Below are positions 7,777-16,124 of a stretch of 18,267 bases of DNA, in pieces. Both the position numbers and the translations under genes were made by a program. The notes under the pieces were generated by a model. The model made no database searches, was not told where the DNA came from, and saw nothing but the letters and a program-made list of their open reading frames with translations. The stretch's first letter is position 1. Each line of letters begins with the position of its first letter. This stretch comes from JAHHLP01 sp041609895 (GTDB taxonomy: Bacteria > Bacteroidota > Rhodothermia > Rhodothermales > JABDKH01), in assembly GCA_041609895.1 (NCBI GenBank), contig JBFIPX010000053.1, forward strand, positions 1 through 18,267, given 5' to 3'.

Positions 7777-8405
7777 CATGATTGTGCCCCGTCGGCAATC
7801 TGCCGATGGCGAAAACAATCTACGAGGTGGTCGTTGACCATGCCCGTCGCCTGCATGAACGCGTAACAGATTGTAGGGCCGACGAATCGAAATCCCCTGC
7901 TCTTCAGATCCTTGCTCAGCCGCTCCGACGCTAGCGTCCTAGCCGGTACGTCGGACATCGCCCTGTAAGCGTTCTGCCTAGGAGCACCGTCAACGAATCG
8001 CCAAACGTACCGGCAGAATGAACCGTGCTCAGACTGAACCTCACAAAAATGCCTCGCGTTTTCGATCGAGGACGCGATCTTGAGTCTGTTTCGCACCAGA
8101 CCCTCATTTTTTAGAAGGCGCTCGAGATCTTCGTCTCCAAACTGCGCTACGACCGTGGGATCAAAACCTCGATAAGCGGAGCGATAGGCATCTCGCTTTC
8201 TCAGGATGGTGCTCCAGGAGAGACCAGCCTGTGCCCCTTCCAAAACCAGGAACTCGAACATAGTCGTGTCGTCATGAACGGGCACACCCCACTCTGAATC
8301 GTGATAAACGATATCAAGGTCGCTGCGCGCCCACGGACAGCGAGAAAGAGCAACAGGTGAATTAGTTCTTCCCATCGAAAGGGTCGTCGGCAGGGCGCCG
8401 ACCAT
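7776..8405 (-). CDS. tag: 3-methyladenine DNA glycosylase I
   Basis: Excises 3-methyladenine from alkylated DNA as the first step of base excision repair. The 209-residue protein keeps the family's four zinc ligands: Cys23 (RCPWA), His35 (YHD), His193 (VNDH) and Cys197, matching E. coli Cys4, His17, His175 and Cys179. Glu56 and Trp64 in LEGAQAGLSW match the E. coli base-pocket residues Glu38 and Trp46. SKDLKSRGFRFVGPT is the conserved C-terminal block. Against E. coli Tag there are about 19 extra N-terminal residues; an in-frame ATG (Met11, 8375) would shorten this. ATG 8405 has an AAGGGG stretch about 14 nt upstream, too far to be a strong ribosome site. It diverges from the efflux operon and may be co-transcribed with the beta-barrel gene downstream. 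Confidence 0.95.
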   Translation of the reverse strand: MVGALPTTLSMGRTNSPVALSRCPWARSDLDIVYHDSEWGVPVHDDTTMFEFLVLEGAQAGLSWSTILRKRDAYRSAYRGFDPTVVAQFGDEDLERLLKNEGLVRNRLKIASSIENARHFCEVQSEHGSFCRYVWRFVDGAPRQNAYRAMSDVPARTLASERLSKDLKSRGFRFVGPTICYAFMQATGMVNDHLVDCFRHRQIADGAQS

Positions 8406-8444
8406 GGTTATTTCGTAGTCCCCTTGGAGGTGAATTCACGGCAC

Positions 8445-8461
8445 AGCGCAAGTTTTGCGCT
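8445..8461. promoter_or_regulatory. Inverted repeat in the tag/efflux divergent region, possible operator
   Basis: AGCGCAA, three bases (GTT), then TTGCGCT: a perfect 7-bp inverted repeat, 40 bp upstream of tag and about 120 bp upstream of the adaptor gene. It has no U-run and lies at a divergent start region, so a regulator site is more likely than a terminator. The rest of the 174-nt gap (8406-8579) shows no ORF or clear promoter to me. Confidence 0.35.
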
Positions 8462-8579
8462 CACGCAACAAGGTTGGCTCCTGTCCGTACGCGCTAGCGG
8501 CAACTAATATCCGCAAATTCTCGGTTCTGAAGACGGCAACTCCGGCTAGCGAAATCAGGCCCTGAAGCTCCGCACAAAT

Positions 8580-9641
8580 ATGTATCGATTAATTGCTTTC
8601 CTGGGGATGACCTTCATGGTCCTTGCGCCTCTTTCACAGGCCGGTTGCGGCAACGATGCCCGGTCGATGGACTCGGAGGGCGAGGACGAGGACAAGACCG
8701 CGGTGCCTGTCGAGGTTTCAACGGTCATCCGGGGTGACATCTCGGCGCATCTGGTAGGCACCGCCACGCTGGAGGCTGAGGGTGAGGCGACGGTGGTGGC
8801 CAAATCTGGCGGCATCGTCGCACAATTGTTCGTGGAAGAAGGAGGATATGTCCGAGCAGGGCAGAAGCTGGCGCAACTTGACGATGACAGACTGTCGCTT
8901 GAGGTCGAGCGCGCCGAGGCCAGCCTGCAAAAGCTTCAGAGAGAGCACGCCAGGAACGAGGAGCTGCACGAGAAGCAGCTTGTAAGCACGGAGGAGTACG
9001 AGCGCGTAAGGTCAGAGTACGAGGCGCAGAAGGCGGCGCGAGATCTGGCCAAGCTCAACTTGCAGCACACTACGGTCGTAGCTCCGATCAGCGGTGTAGT
9101 GTCGGAACGCATGATCAAAGTGGGGAACATGGTTCAGGCGTTCGCCCCGACCTTTCGAATTACGGACTTCGACCCCCTTCTCGCCGTTATGCACGTGCCC
9201 GAAAGGGAGCTTCAGAAGTTGAAAGTGGGTCAGCGGGCCACCCTGCGCGTTGACGCCTTCCCGGACGAGCAATTCGTGGGCAGGATACTTCGTATCAGTC
9301 CGGTGCTGGACCCTGCAACCGGTACTTTCAAGGTGACAGTAGAGGTTCGCGACCGTTCCCGTCGTCTGAAACCTGGGATGTTCACACGTATTCGCATTGT
9401 CCATGACACGCACACCGGGACGCTTCTCGTGCCGAAAGTCGCCGTCGTCGCAGAAGACATGGCCTCGTCGGTCTTCGTTGTTCGGGACAGCATGTCTTTC
9501 CGCCAGGAAGTCGTGACCGGCTATGAGGACGACACCTACGTTGAGGTCTCCGAGGGTATTGAAGAAGGAGCTACTGTGATTACGACAGGTCAGACAAATC
9601 TAAAGGACAGCTCCTTGGTCGAAATAATTAGCGAGCTGTAG
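8580..9641 (+). CDS. RND efflux periplasmic adaptor (membrane fusion protein)
   Basis: The 353-residue periplasmic adaptor links inner-membrane RND pumps to an outer-membrane channel. The N-terminus (MYRLIAFLGMTFMVLAPLSQAGC) is an export signal; Cys23 may be lipidated, although the residues before it (SQAG) are a poor lipobox because Leu/Val/Ile is expected at -3. A short acidic stretch (DSEGEDEDK) follows. Residues about 64-100 are the first lipoyl half (VVAKSGGIVAQLFVEEGG), 101-160 a helical hairpin rich in Glu, Arg and Leu, 164-185 the second lipoyl half (VVAPISGVVSERMIKVGN), about 195-275 the beta-barrel domain (RLKPGMFTRIRI), and 280-350 the membrane-proximal domain (LLVPKVAVV). There is no Shine-Dalgarno ahead of ATG 8580. 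It is the first gene of the efflux operon, 40 nt before the first pump. Substrate is unknown. Confidence 0.93.
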   Translation: MYRLIAFLGMTFMVLAPLSQAGCGNDARSMDSEGEDEDKTAVPVEVSTVIRGDISAHLVGTATLEAEGEATVVAKSGGIVAQLFVEEGGYVRAGQKLAQLDDDRLSLEVERAEASLQKLQREHARNEELHEKQLVSTEEYERVRSEYEAQKAARDLAKLNLQHTTVVAPISGVVSERMIKVGNMVQAFAPTFRITDFDPLLAVMHVPERELQKLKVGQRATLRVDAFPDEQFVGRILRISPVLDPATGTFKVTVEVRDRSRRLKPGMFTRIRIVHDTHTGTLLVPKVAVVAEDMASSVFVVRDSMSFRQEVVTGYEDDTYVEVSEGIEEGATVITTGQTNLKDSSLVEIISEL

Positions 9642-9681
9642 CGAAACGAGTCTAACGCCCCGGCACGCCGGCAACTCCCAG

Positions 9682-12600
9682 ATGAAGCTAATCGAAATCG
9701 CAACGCGCCGCCGTGTTACCATCGCGATGTTCACGGTTGCCGTCCTCCTGTTTGGCTCGGTTTCACTTTCCCGACTCAACATCAACCTTCTTCCAGACCT
9801 CAGCTACCCGACGCTCACCGTCCGGACGGAGTACGTAGGTGCGGCACCGGTAGAAATCGAAAACCTGGTGACGAAACCTGTGGAGGAGACGCTCGGAGTA
9901 GTCAAAAATGTCAACGAGCTTCGGTCCGTATCGAGAGCAGGTCAATCGGACGTAGTACTCGAGTTTGACTGGGGAACGGACATGGACTACGCCAGCCTTG
10001 AGGTGCGCGAGAAGCTGGATGCTCTTCGCTTACCTCTGGAGGTGGATCGGCCCGTGATTCTGCGCTTTGACCCGTCTCTTGACCCCATCATGCGTTTCGC
10101 GCTTCGACAGAAGGCGGATCGGCCGATCATTGCGGATCAGCCGGACGAGCCCGAGGGGCAGCCGGTAAGTCTGTCCGGGACGGATGCATCAATCAACGAA
10201 GAGGCGCTTAAGTACCTGCGTCGTTTTGCGGACGAAGAGATCAAGAAAGACCTCGAGTCCAGTCTGGGGGTCGCAGCCGTGAAGGTCTCTGGTGGTCTTG
10301 AGGACGAGGTCCAAGTACTTGTCGACCAGGAGAAGCTTTCCCAAATCGGACTGTCCCTCGATCGGGTTGTGCAGGTGCTGGGATCTGAAAACGTCAACCT
10401 GTCGGGTGGAAGACTCGAGGAAGCCACGCAACAGTATCTCGTGCGAACGATCAATCAGTTCGCGACCATACAGCAGATCGCCAACGTAATCGTCGATAGC
10501 GGAACGGACCGGCCGGTCTACTTGCGAGACATAGCAACGGTTCAGATGGGTTACAAAGAGCGCGAGTCCATCAACCGGATCGACGGGCGTGAGGCCGTCG
10601 AGATTGCCATCTATAAGGAAGGGAACGCGAACACCGTCGCGGTTGCTGCTGACGTAGAGGCTCGGCTCGACCGCGTTCGGGCGTCGCTGCCGGACGACAT
10701 GGAATTGATCAAGGTTTACGATCAGTCCACATTCATCTCAAGTGCGGTCGATGAGGTCATAAACGCCGCCATCATCGGTGGTATCCTCGCGGTGTTCGTA
10801 CTGTATTTGTTTCTCCGCGATTTCTCGACAACGCTGATTATTTCGCTGTCGATTCCAGTTTCCGTGATCGCGACGTTCAACTTGATGTATGGCGCCGACA
10901 TTTCGCTAAACATCATGTCGCTTGGCGGCATCGCCTTGGGTATCGGCCTATTGGTTGACAACTCGATCGTTGTTCTCGAGAACATTGCCCGGCACCGTGA
11001 GCTGGGAGCAGGGCGCCTTGACTCCGCCCGACGCGGTGCCAGCGAAGTTGCGACCGCAGTCATTGCCTCAACACTTACGACAGTTGCTGTCTTCGCGCCC
11101 CTCGTATTCGTCAAAGGCATTGCAGGACAGCTATTCCGCGATCAGGCGTTGACGGTCACCTTTTCTTTGCTCGCTTCGCTGGTCGTTGCCATCACACTGA
11201 TTCCCATGATGGCATCGTTCGGACGCGAAAATAGGGAGCTAGAGCAGGCACCCGCTCTTCGCGCACCACGCACGAAAGTTGGTGGCTGGATGCGACATGT
11301 CCGGATCTTTCTATTCACAACAATCCCGACTTTCATCGCACGAGTGGTTGTCTTCCTGGTGCGAGGACTTGGCAAGCTCATCGCTCTCGTCCTAAGGCCG
11401 GTCGCAGCCGTTTTTAATGCCGGATACGATTCGATCGCTCGCGTATACCCGCGAGGACTGTCGTGGGCGCTGAATCACCGGGCAATCGTTCTGGTATCCG
11501 CGTTCGCACTCTTCGGCGGTTCGCTTCTGTTGATACCCCGACTAGGCATTGAGTTCATCCCTCCCCTTTCACAAGGGGAATTTCTGGTCGAGATGCGTCT
11601 GCCGCCGGGAACGCCGCTGGAGCAGACCGATGCACAGATGGCACGCGTACAACGAGCGGCGCTGGGAGTTCGTCAGATCGAGACTACGTTTGCGTCGGTT
11701 GGTACCGGAAACCGCATGGACGCCAATCCTGACGAGGGCGGAGAGAATTGGGGTGAACTGCACGTGAGGATGGATTCCGGCTCCGACGAGTTAGCTGAAG
11801 AGGCGGCTTTTGGCCAGCTTCGCGGCGAGCTGCAGCGAATTCCCGGCGCCCAATACAAATTTGGCAGGCCGACCCTGTTCACCTTCAAGACACCCATAGA
11901 AATTGAGATTGCCGGCTACGAGCTGGACCAACTGAAGACTGTATCCCAGGAACTTCAGAGAAGGCTTGAGGCCTCCGACCGGTTTGCAGACGTAAAGAGC
12001 ACGACAGAGCAGGGTCACCCGGAGGTACGAATTCTTTTCGACCGTGAGCGCGCGGCAGCCCTCGGGTTGGCTGTTCACGAAGTAGCCAATCGCGTAGTGA
12101 ACCAGGTTCGCGGTGAGGTGGCCACGCGCTATTCGTGGCGCGATCGAAAGATCGACATCGTCGTCCGGGCGCGAGAGGAAGATCGATCATCCATTGAAGA
12201 CATTCGCGGCTTGATCGTGAACCCGGAGAGCCCGCGACCCGTGCGGCTACGATCAGTGGCGGATGTCGTTGTGGACATTGGTCCAAGTGAAATTCGGCGC
12301 ACCGCTCAGCAGCGTGTGGCAAACGTTACTGCCAATCTCCGCTATGGCGATTTGGGAGCAGCCGCCGAAGAGATCAACTCGTACATAGCAGACGTAGCGA
12401 TACCCGAGGGCATCGCAGTCCGACTGGCCGGACAGAGCGAGGAGATGTCGGCCAGTTTCAGGTCCCTCCTGTTCGCCCTTTCTCTCGCCGTGTTCCTCGT
12501 CTACCTTGTGATGGCATCCCAGTTTGAATCGCTGATGCACCCCTTTGTGATCTTCTTCTCGATTCCGCTCGCGGCAATTGGGGCGGTTTTAGCCCTGTGG

Positions 12601-13017
12601 TTAACCGGCTCGACTATCAGCGTGGTAGTCTTCATCGGGCTCATCCTACTGGCCGGAATCGTTGTGAACAATGCGATCGTACTCGTCGACCTGATAAATC
12701 AGCTCAGGGCGGATGGCGTCCCCAAGGCCGAAGCCATTCGCGAAGGAGCTCGCCTGCGGCTCCGGCCGATTCTCATGACAACCCTGACGACGACGCTGGG
12801 CCTTCTGCCACTGGCTCTCGGCTTTGGCGACGGAGCAGAAATTCGTGCTCCAATGGGAATCACCGTCATCGGAGGATTGATTGTGTCGACGCTCCTGACA
12901 CTCATCGTCATACCCGTGATGTATGCGCTGCTGGATCGCAAGCCGGACGTCTCTCCAGCCGTTGCTATGGCCGGCACCTCCACCTCCTCCTCCACGCCAA
13001 ACCTCGACAGCCAATGA
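9682..13017 (+). CDS. RND efflux transporter, AcrB/HAE1-like, first pump
   Basis: The 1111-residue inner-membrane, proton-driven transporter should have 12 membrane segments and two large periplasmic loops, as in AcrB. It begins with the usual TRRRVTIAMF segment, then LPDLSYPTLTVRTEY. TM4 has GLLVDNSIVVLEN (D426, N427), where AcrB has Asp407-Asp408. TM10 has GIVVNNAIVLVD, with N996 at the place of AcrB Lys940. RLRPILMT in TM11 keeps the Arg and Thr of the relay. Two insertions relative to AcrB: an acidic segment at about 146-172 in the first porter domain, and a long linker (about 515-595) between TM6 and TM7 whose residues 541-579 are hydrophobic enough for an extra membrane-associated helix or hairpin. 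The C-terminus is a Ser/Thr-rich tail. Its stop overlaps the next pump's start by ATGA. Export substrate cannot be read from sequence. Confidence 0.93.
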   Translation: MKLIEIATRRRVTIAMFTVAVLLFGSVSLSRLNINLLPDLSYPTLTVRTEYVGAAPVEIENLVTKPVEETLGVVKNVNELRSVSRAGQSDVVLEFDWGTDMDYASLEVREKLDALRLPLEVDRPVILRFDPSLDPIMRFALRQKADRPIIADQPDEPEGQPVSLSGTDASINEEALKYLRRFADEEIKKDLESSLGVAAVKVSGGLEDEVQVLVDQEKLSQIGLSLDRVVQVLGSENVNLSGGRLEEATQQYLVRTINQFATIQQIANVIVDSGTDRPVYLRDIATVQMGYKERESINRIDGREAVEIAIYKEGNANTVAVAADVEARLDRVRASLPDDMELIKVYDQSTFISSAVDEVINAAIIGGILAVFVLYLFLRDFSTTLIISLSIPVSVIATFNLMYGADISLNIMSLGGIALGIGLLVDNSIVVLENIARHRELGAGRLDSARRGASEVATAVIASTLTTVAVFAPLVFVKGIAGQLFRDQALTVTFSLLASLVVAITLIPMMASFGRENRELEQAPALRAPRTKVGGWMRHVRIFLFTTIPTFIARVVVFLVRGLGKLIALVLRPVAAVFNAGYDSIARVYPRGLSWALNHRAIVLVSAFALFGGSLLLIPRLGIEFIPPLSQGEFLVEMRLPPGTPLEQTDAQMARVQRAALGVRQIETTFASVGTGNRMDANPDEGGENWGELHVRMDSGSDELAEEAAFGQLRGELQRIPGAQYKFGRPTLFTFKTPIEIEIAGYELDQLKTVSQELQRRLEASDRFADVKSTTEQGHPEVRILFDRERAAALGLAVHEVANRVVNQVRGEVATRYSWRDRKIDIVVRAREEDRSSIEDIRGLIVNPESPRPVRLRSVADVVVDIGPSEIRRTAQQRVANVTANLRYGDLGAAAEEINSYIADVAIPEGIAVRLAGQSEEMSASFRSLLFALSLAVFLVYLVMASQFESLMHPFVIFFSIPLAAIGAVLALWLTGSTISVVVFIGLILLAGIVVNNAIVLVDLINQLRADGVPKAEAIREGARLRLRPILMTTLTTTLGLLPLALGFGDGAEIRAPMGITVIGGLIVSTLLTLIVIPVMYALLDRKPDVSPAVAMAGTSTSSSTPNLDSQ

Positions 13018-16000
13018 GCTTGCCAGAAGCTTCGATGCGGCGTCCTGTCACCACGATGATGGTGTTTCTGTGCGTCGTCGTGATCGGCGCGATTTCAGCA
13101 AAGCTGATCAAGCTGGAGCTGTTTCCGGAGTTCGACGCGCCCATGCTGTGGGTAAATCTTCCCTACCAGGGCTCCACACCCGATGAGGTTGAGCAGGAGA
13201 TCACGCGGCCAGCCGAAGAAGTCATTGCGACAGTCGCCGATATCAAGCGCATGAGTTCGACGTCGCGGCAAGACGGAGCCAACATTCACCTTGAGTTCGA
13301 GTGGGGCGTCGACACGGATCTGAAGGCGATTGAGATCGAGGAGAAACTGGATGGCGTTCGATCACAGTTTCCATCCGACTTCCAGAGATTCTTCGTAGGC
13401 CAGTGGTCGAGCAATGACATGGCGATCCTGCAGCTGCGCATCTCCTCGGACAGGGATCTCAGCGGCGCTTACGACATGCTGAATCGAAAGCTGGTAAGGC
13501 CGCTGGAACGCATCGATGGCGTTTCGAAAGTAGAGCTGTATGGCGTTTGGCCGCGTGAGGTTCGCATAGAACTTCGGTCGGACCGCATATCGGCCCATCG
13601 CCTCAATCTCGTTGACCTCATGGGCTCGCTGCAAAGCGCAAACTTCTCCGTGACGGCGGGACGAATTACCGACGGAACGAAACGCTATCTGGTCCGGCCT
13701 GTCGGCACGCTGTCAGAGGTAGAGCAAATCGAGAGTCTACCGATCTCGGATACGGGCTTGCGCTTGTCCGATGTGGCAACGGTGATTTATGACGATCCAG
13801 AGCTCGAGGAGGCACGCCACCTCGACGGCAACTTCGCAATCGGAATGAACGTGTTCAAGGAGAACGGTGCGAATGTTGTCGATGTGGCAGAAACGGTAAT
13901 CGAGGAGTTCGAACTCCTGAAAGACGACCCCGAGATGAGGGGTATCAACCTGTACTTCATGAACAACGCGGCCGACGGGATTACCCAGTCCCTGAGGGAC
14001 CTGCTTGAAGCTGGCCTTTTGGGTGGGATTTTCGCCATTCTGATCCTCTTCTTCTTTTTGAGACGAATGGCAACGACCACGATCGTCGCCCTCGCTGTCC
14101 CGATCTCAATTCTCGTCACGGTTGGTTTCCTCTACTTCCTCGGCTTCACCCTCAATATTCTCACGATGATGGGGTTAATGCTCGCGGTCGGAATGTTGGT
14201 AGACAACGCCGTTGTGGTGACCGAAAGCATCCATCGTCACCAGCACCTCGATCCAGAGGGTTCGAGCAAGATCTCCGCCCTTAGAGGAGTAAAGGAGGTC
14301 GCCTTGGCCGTTACGGCCGGCACCCTGACTACGGCAATTGTGTTTCTGCCGATGATCGTCAGCCAGGCAGACGAGGTGACGGTATACCTGCAGCACGTTT
14401 CCGCTGCAATCTGTGTCGCACTCGTCGCTTCGCTGCTCATATCACTGACGGTCGTCCCCCTCTTGACTGCACGATTGAAGCCGCCGAAAAAGACCGGCGA
14501 AACGATAATTGACAAGTCGATCGATCGCTACGGCCGAATGCTGTCGTGGCTCATGGGTCATCGGTGGAGTTCGGCGGCAATCATCGTGGGGGTACTCGCC
14601 AGCGTGGCGATACCGGCGAACGTTGTCAAGAGCGATTTCTTCCCTGACCAGGACGAGGGCAAGGAGCTTCGACTAATCTACCACATCAACGACACGTACA
14701 CGCTTGATCGCGTGGAGGATGCGGTGGACAAGATTGAGGCGCACCTCTTCGCCGGGAAAGACGAATTCAATATCGAGTCCGTCTACACGTACTTCACGCC
14801 GCGATTCGCCATGTCGACGCTCCTTCTGAAGGACCCCGATGACATGGACATGGACATGGCCGAACTGAAGAAGCTGATTGCGAAAGACATGCCGAAGATC
14901 GCGATCGGTTCACCTTCATGGACCTGGCGAAGTTCCGGCGGGCGCGAATCCGTACGCATCACACTAAACGGAGAGTCGAGCGAGATGCTTGCCGAGCTGT
15001 CGTACGGGCTCGAACAAGTCCTCTCGAGAATAGAAGGACTGGTAGATGTCCGGTCGGAGGCGACCATTGGTGATCGAGAGGTCCACGTCGTAGTTGATCG
15101 CGAGCGGGCTCGTCAATACGGGTACTCGACGGAGCAAGTAGCCAGTACGATTTCTGCCGCGATGCGGGGACAACGCCTGCAACGATTCCGTACTTCAGAT
15201 GGCGAGATAGAGATGCGAATCAAGTTGCAGGAGACGGACCGCCGCTCTGTCGATGACCTGAGAAATCTTACGCTCAGGGGCAGCGAAAACACCCAGGTCA
15301 GTCTTGCCTCGCTGGCAAACTTCCAGGTTTCTAGAGGTCCGCGGGAGATCTCCCGGGAAAACCGCAAGACGATGCTGGGTGTGACCGCCGGGCTCGATGG
15401 AATCACTTCGAATGAGGCCAAGAACAAGATCCAGCAGGTTCTCGATCGATACGATCTTCCCGCCGGATATGCGTGGGGGTTCGGACGCACGTTCATGCAC
15501 GAGGAAGAGTCTCAACAAACGATGATGCTCAATCTCATTCTGGCGTTGATTCTGATTTATCTGGTCATGGCAGCGCTGTTCGAATCTCTGATACATCCTG
15601 CCGCTATCTGGACGTCAATCATATTCTCTGTCGTCGGGGTTTGGTGGTTCTTCCTGATCACTGATACGATCTTCAGCATAATGGCGTGGATCGGTATCCT
15701 GATTCTCGTAGGTATCGTGGTGAACAATGGTATCGTACTGATCGATCACATTAACCACCTCCGTGCCGAGGGCATGGATCGTGAGGCGGCTATCGTGCAA
15801 GGCGGCCGCGATCGTATGCGGCCTATCCTGATGACAGCCGCCACGACTGTTCTGGGGCTCGTGCCGCTCTGTATTGGAACGAAGCAGATTGGCGGTGATG
15901 GGCCACCTTACTATCCGATGGCAAGGGCGATTGTGGGGGGTCTGACATTCTCCACAGCGGTTACCCTGATCATTCTTCCCTCCATCTATATCATGCTCGA

Positions 16001-16070
16001 TGACGTGAGGATCTGGAGCCGGCGCGTCGCGAGAGCGGCGTCGGGAAGACGCGAGTCACTTGCCGGATAG
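13014..16070 (+). CDS. RND efflux transporter, AcrB/HAE1-like, second pump
   Basis: A 1018-residue RND transporter. The start is ATG 13014, which overlaps the first pump's stop in ATGA; the frame stays open far upstream only because it runs inside the previous gene. The N-terminus MSLPEASMRRPVTTMMVF, then LELFPEFDAPMLWV, is the normal RND opening. TM4 reads GMLVDNAVVVTES (D397, N398), TM10 GIVVNNGIVLID (N904 in the AcrB Lys940 place), and TM11 RMRPILMT. The TM6-TM7 linker is short, unlike the first pump. A small DMDMDM run (about 14842-14859) comes from a repeated GACATG hexamer in the second porter loop. It clearly differs from the first pump, so the pair is not a recent duplication. With one adaptor and coupled translation, a mixed trimer like MdtB/MdtC of E. 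coli is plausible. Confidence 0.93.
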   Translation: MSLPEASMRRPVTTMMVFLCVVVIGAISAKLIKLELFPEFDAPMLWVNLPYQGSTPDEVEQEITRPAEEVIATVADIKRMSSTSRQDGANIHLEFEWGVDTDLKAIEIEEKLDGVRSQFPSDFQRFFVGQWSSNDMAILQLRISSDRDLSGAYDMLNRKLVRPLERIDGVSKVELYGVWPREVRIELRSDRISAHRLNLVDLMGSLQSANFSVTAGRITDGTKRYLVRPVGTLSEVEQIESLPISDTGLRLSDVATVIYDDPELEEARHLDGNFAIGMNVFKENGANVVDVAETVIEEFELLKDDPEMRGINLYFMNNAADGITQSLRDLLEAGLLGGIFAILILFFFLRRMATTTIVALAVPISILVTVGFLYFLGFTLNILTMMGLMLAVGMLVDNAVVVTESIHRHQHLDPEGSSKISALRGVKEVALAVTAGTLTTAIVFLPMIVSQADEVTVYLQHVSAAICVALVASLLISLTVVPLLTARLKPPKKTGETIIDKSIDRYGRMLSWLMGHRWSSAAIIVGVLASVAIPANVVKSDFFPDQDEGKELRLIYHINDTYTLDRVEDAVDKIEAHLFAGKDEFNIESVYTYFTPRFAMSTLLLKDPDDMDMDMAELKKLIAKDMPKIAIGSPSWTWRSSGGRESVRITLNGESSEMLAELSYGLEQVLSRIEGLVDVRSEATIGDREVHVVVDRERARQYGYSTEQVASTISAAMRGQRLQRFRTSDGEIEMRIKLQETDRRSVDDLRNLTLRGSENTQVSLASLANFQVSRGPREISRENRKTMLGVTAGLDGITSNEAKNKIQQVLDRYDLPAGYAWGFGRTFMHEEESQQTMMLNLILALILIYLVMAALFESLIHPAAIWTSIIFSVVGVWWFFLITDTIFSIMAWIGILILVGIVVNNGIVLIDHINHLRAEGMDREAAIVQGGRDRMRPILMTAATTVLGLVPLCIGTKQIGGDGPPYYPMARAIVGGLTFSTAVTLIILPSIYIMLDDVRIWSRRVARAASGRRESLAG

Positions 16071-16124
16071 TGGACCTGACGGGTAAGTTGTGATGGCAGC
16101 GGGCACATTACAGCTCATTCGTTT

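Noticed and set aside
8498..8541. CGGCAACT repeated at 8498 and 8534, and again near 9666
   Set aside because: Only 8 bp long, with no shared flanks or regular spacing; chance is sufficient.
12597..13013. A 139-codon upstream extension of the second RND pump frame
   Set aside because: It lies inside the first pump gene in another frame, is rich in Arg, Ser and Pro like a shadow frame, and the RND N-terminus begins properly at ATG 13014.
14842..14859. GACATG hexamer repeat (DMDMDM)
   Set aside because: Short in-frame low-complexity run within the second pump; no sign of frameshift or phase-variable length.
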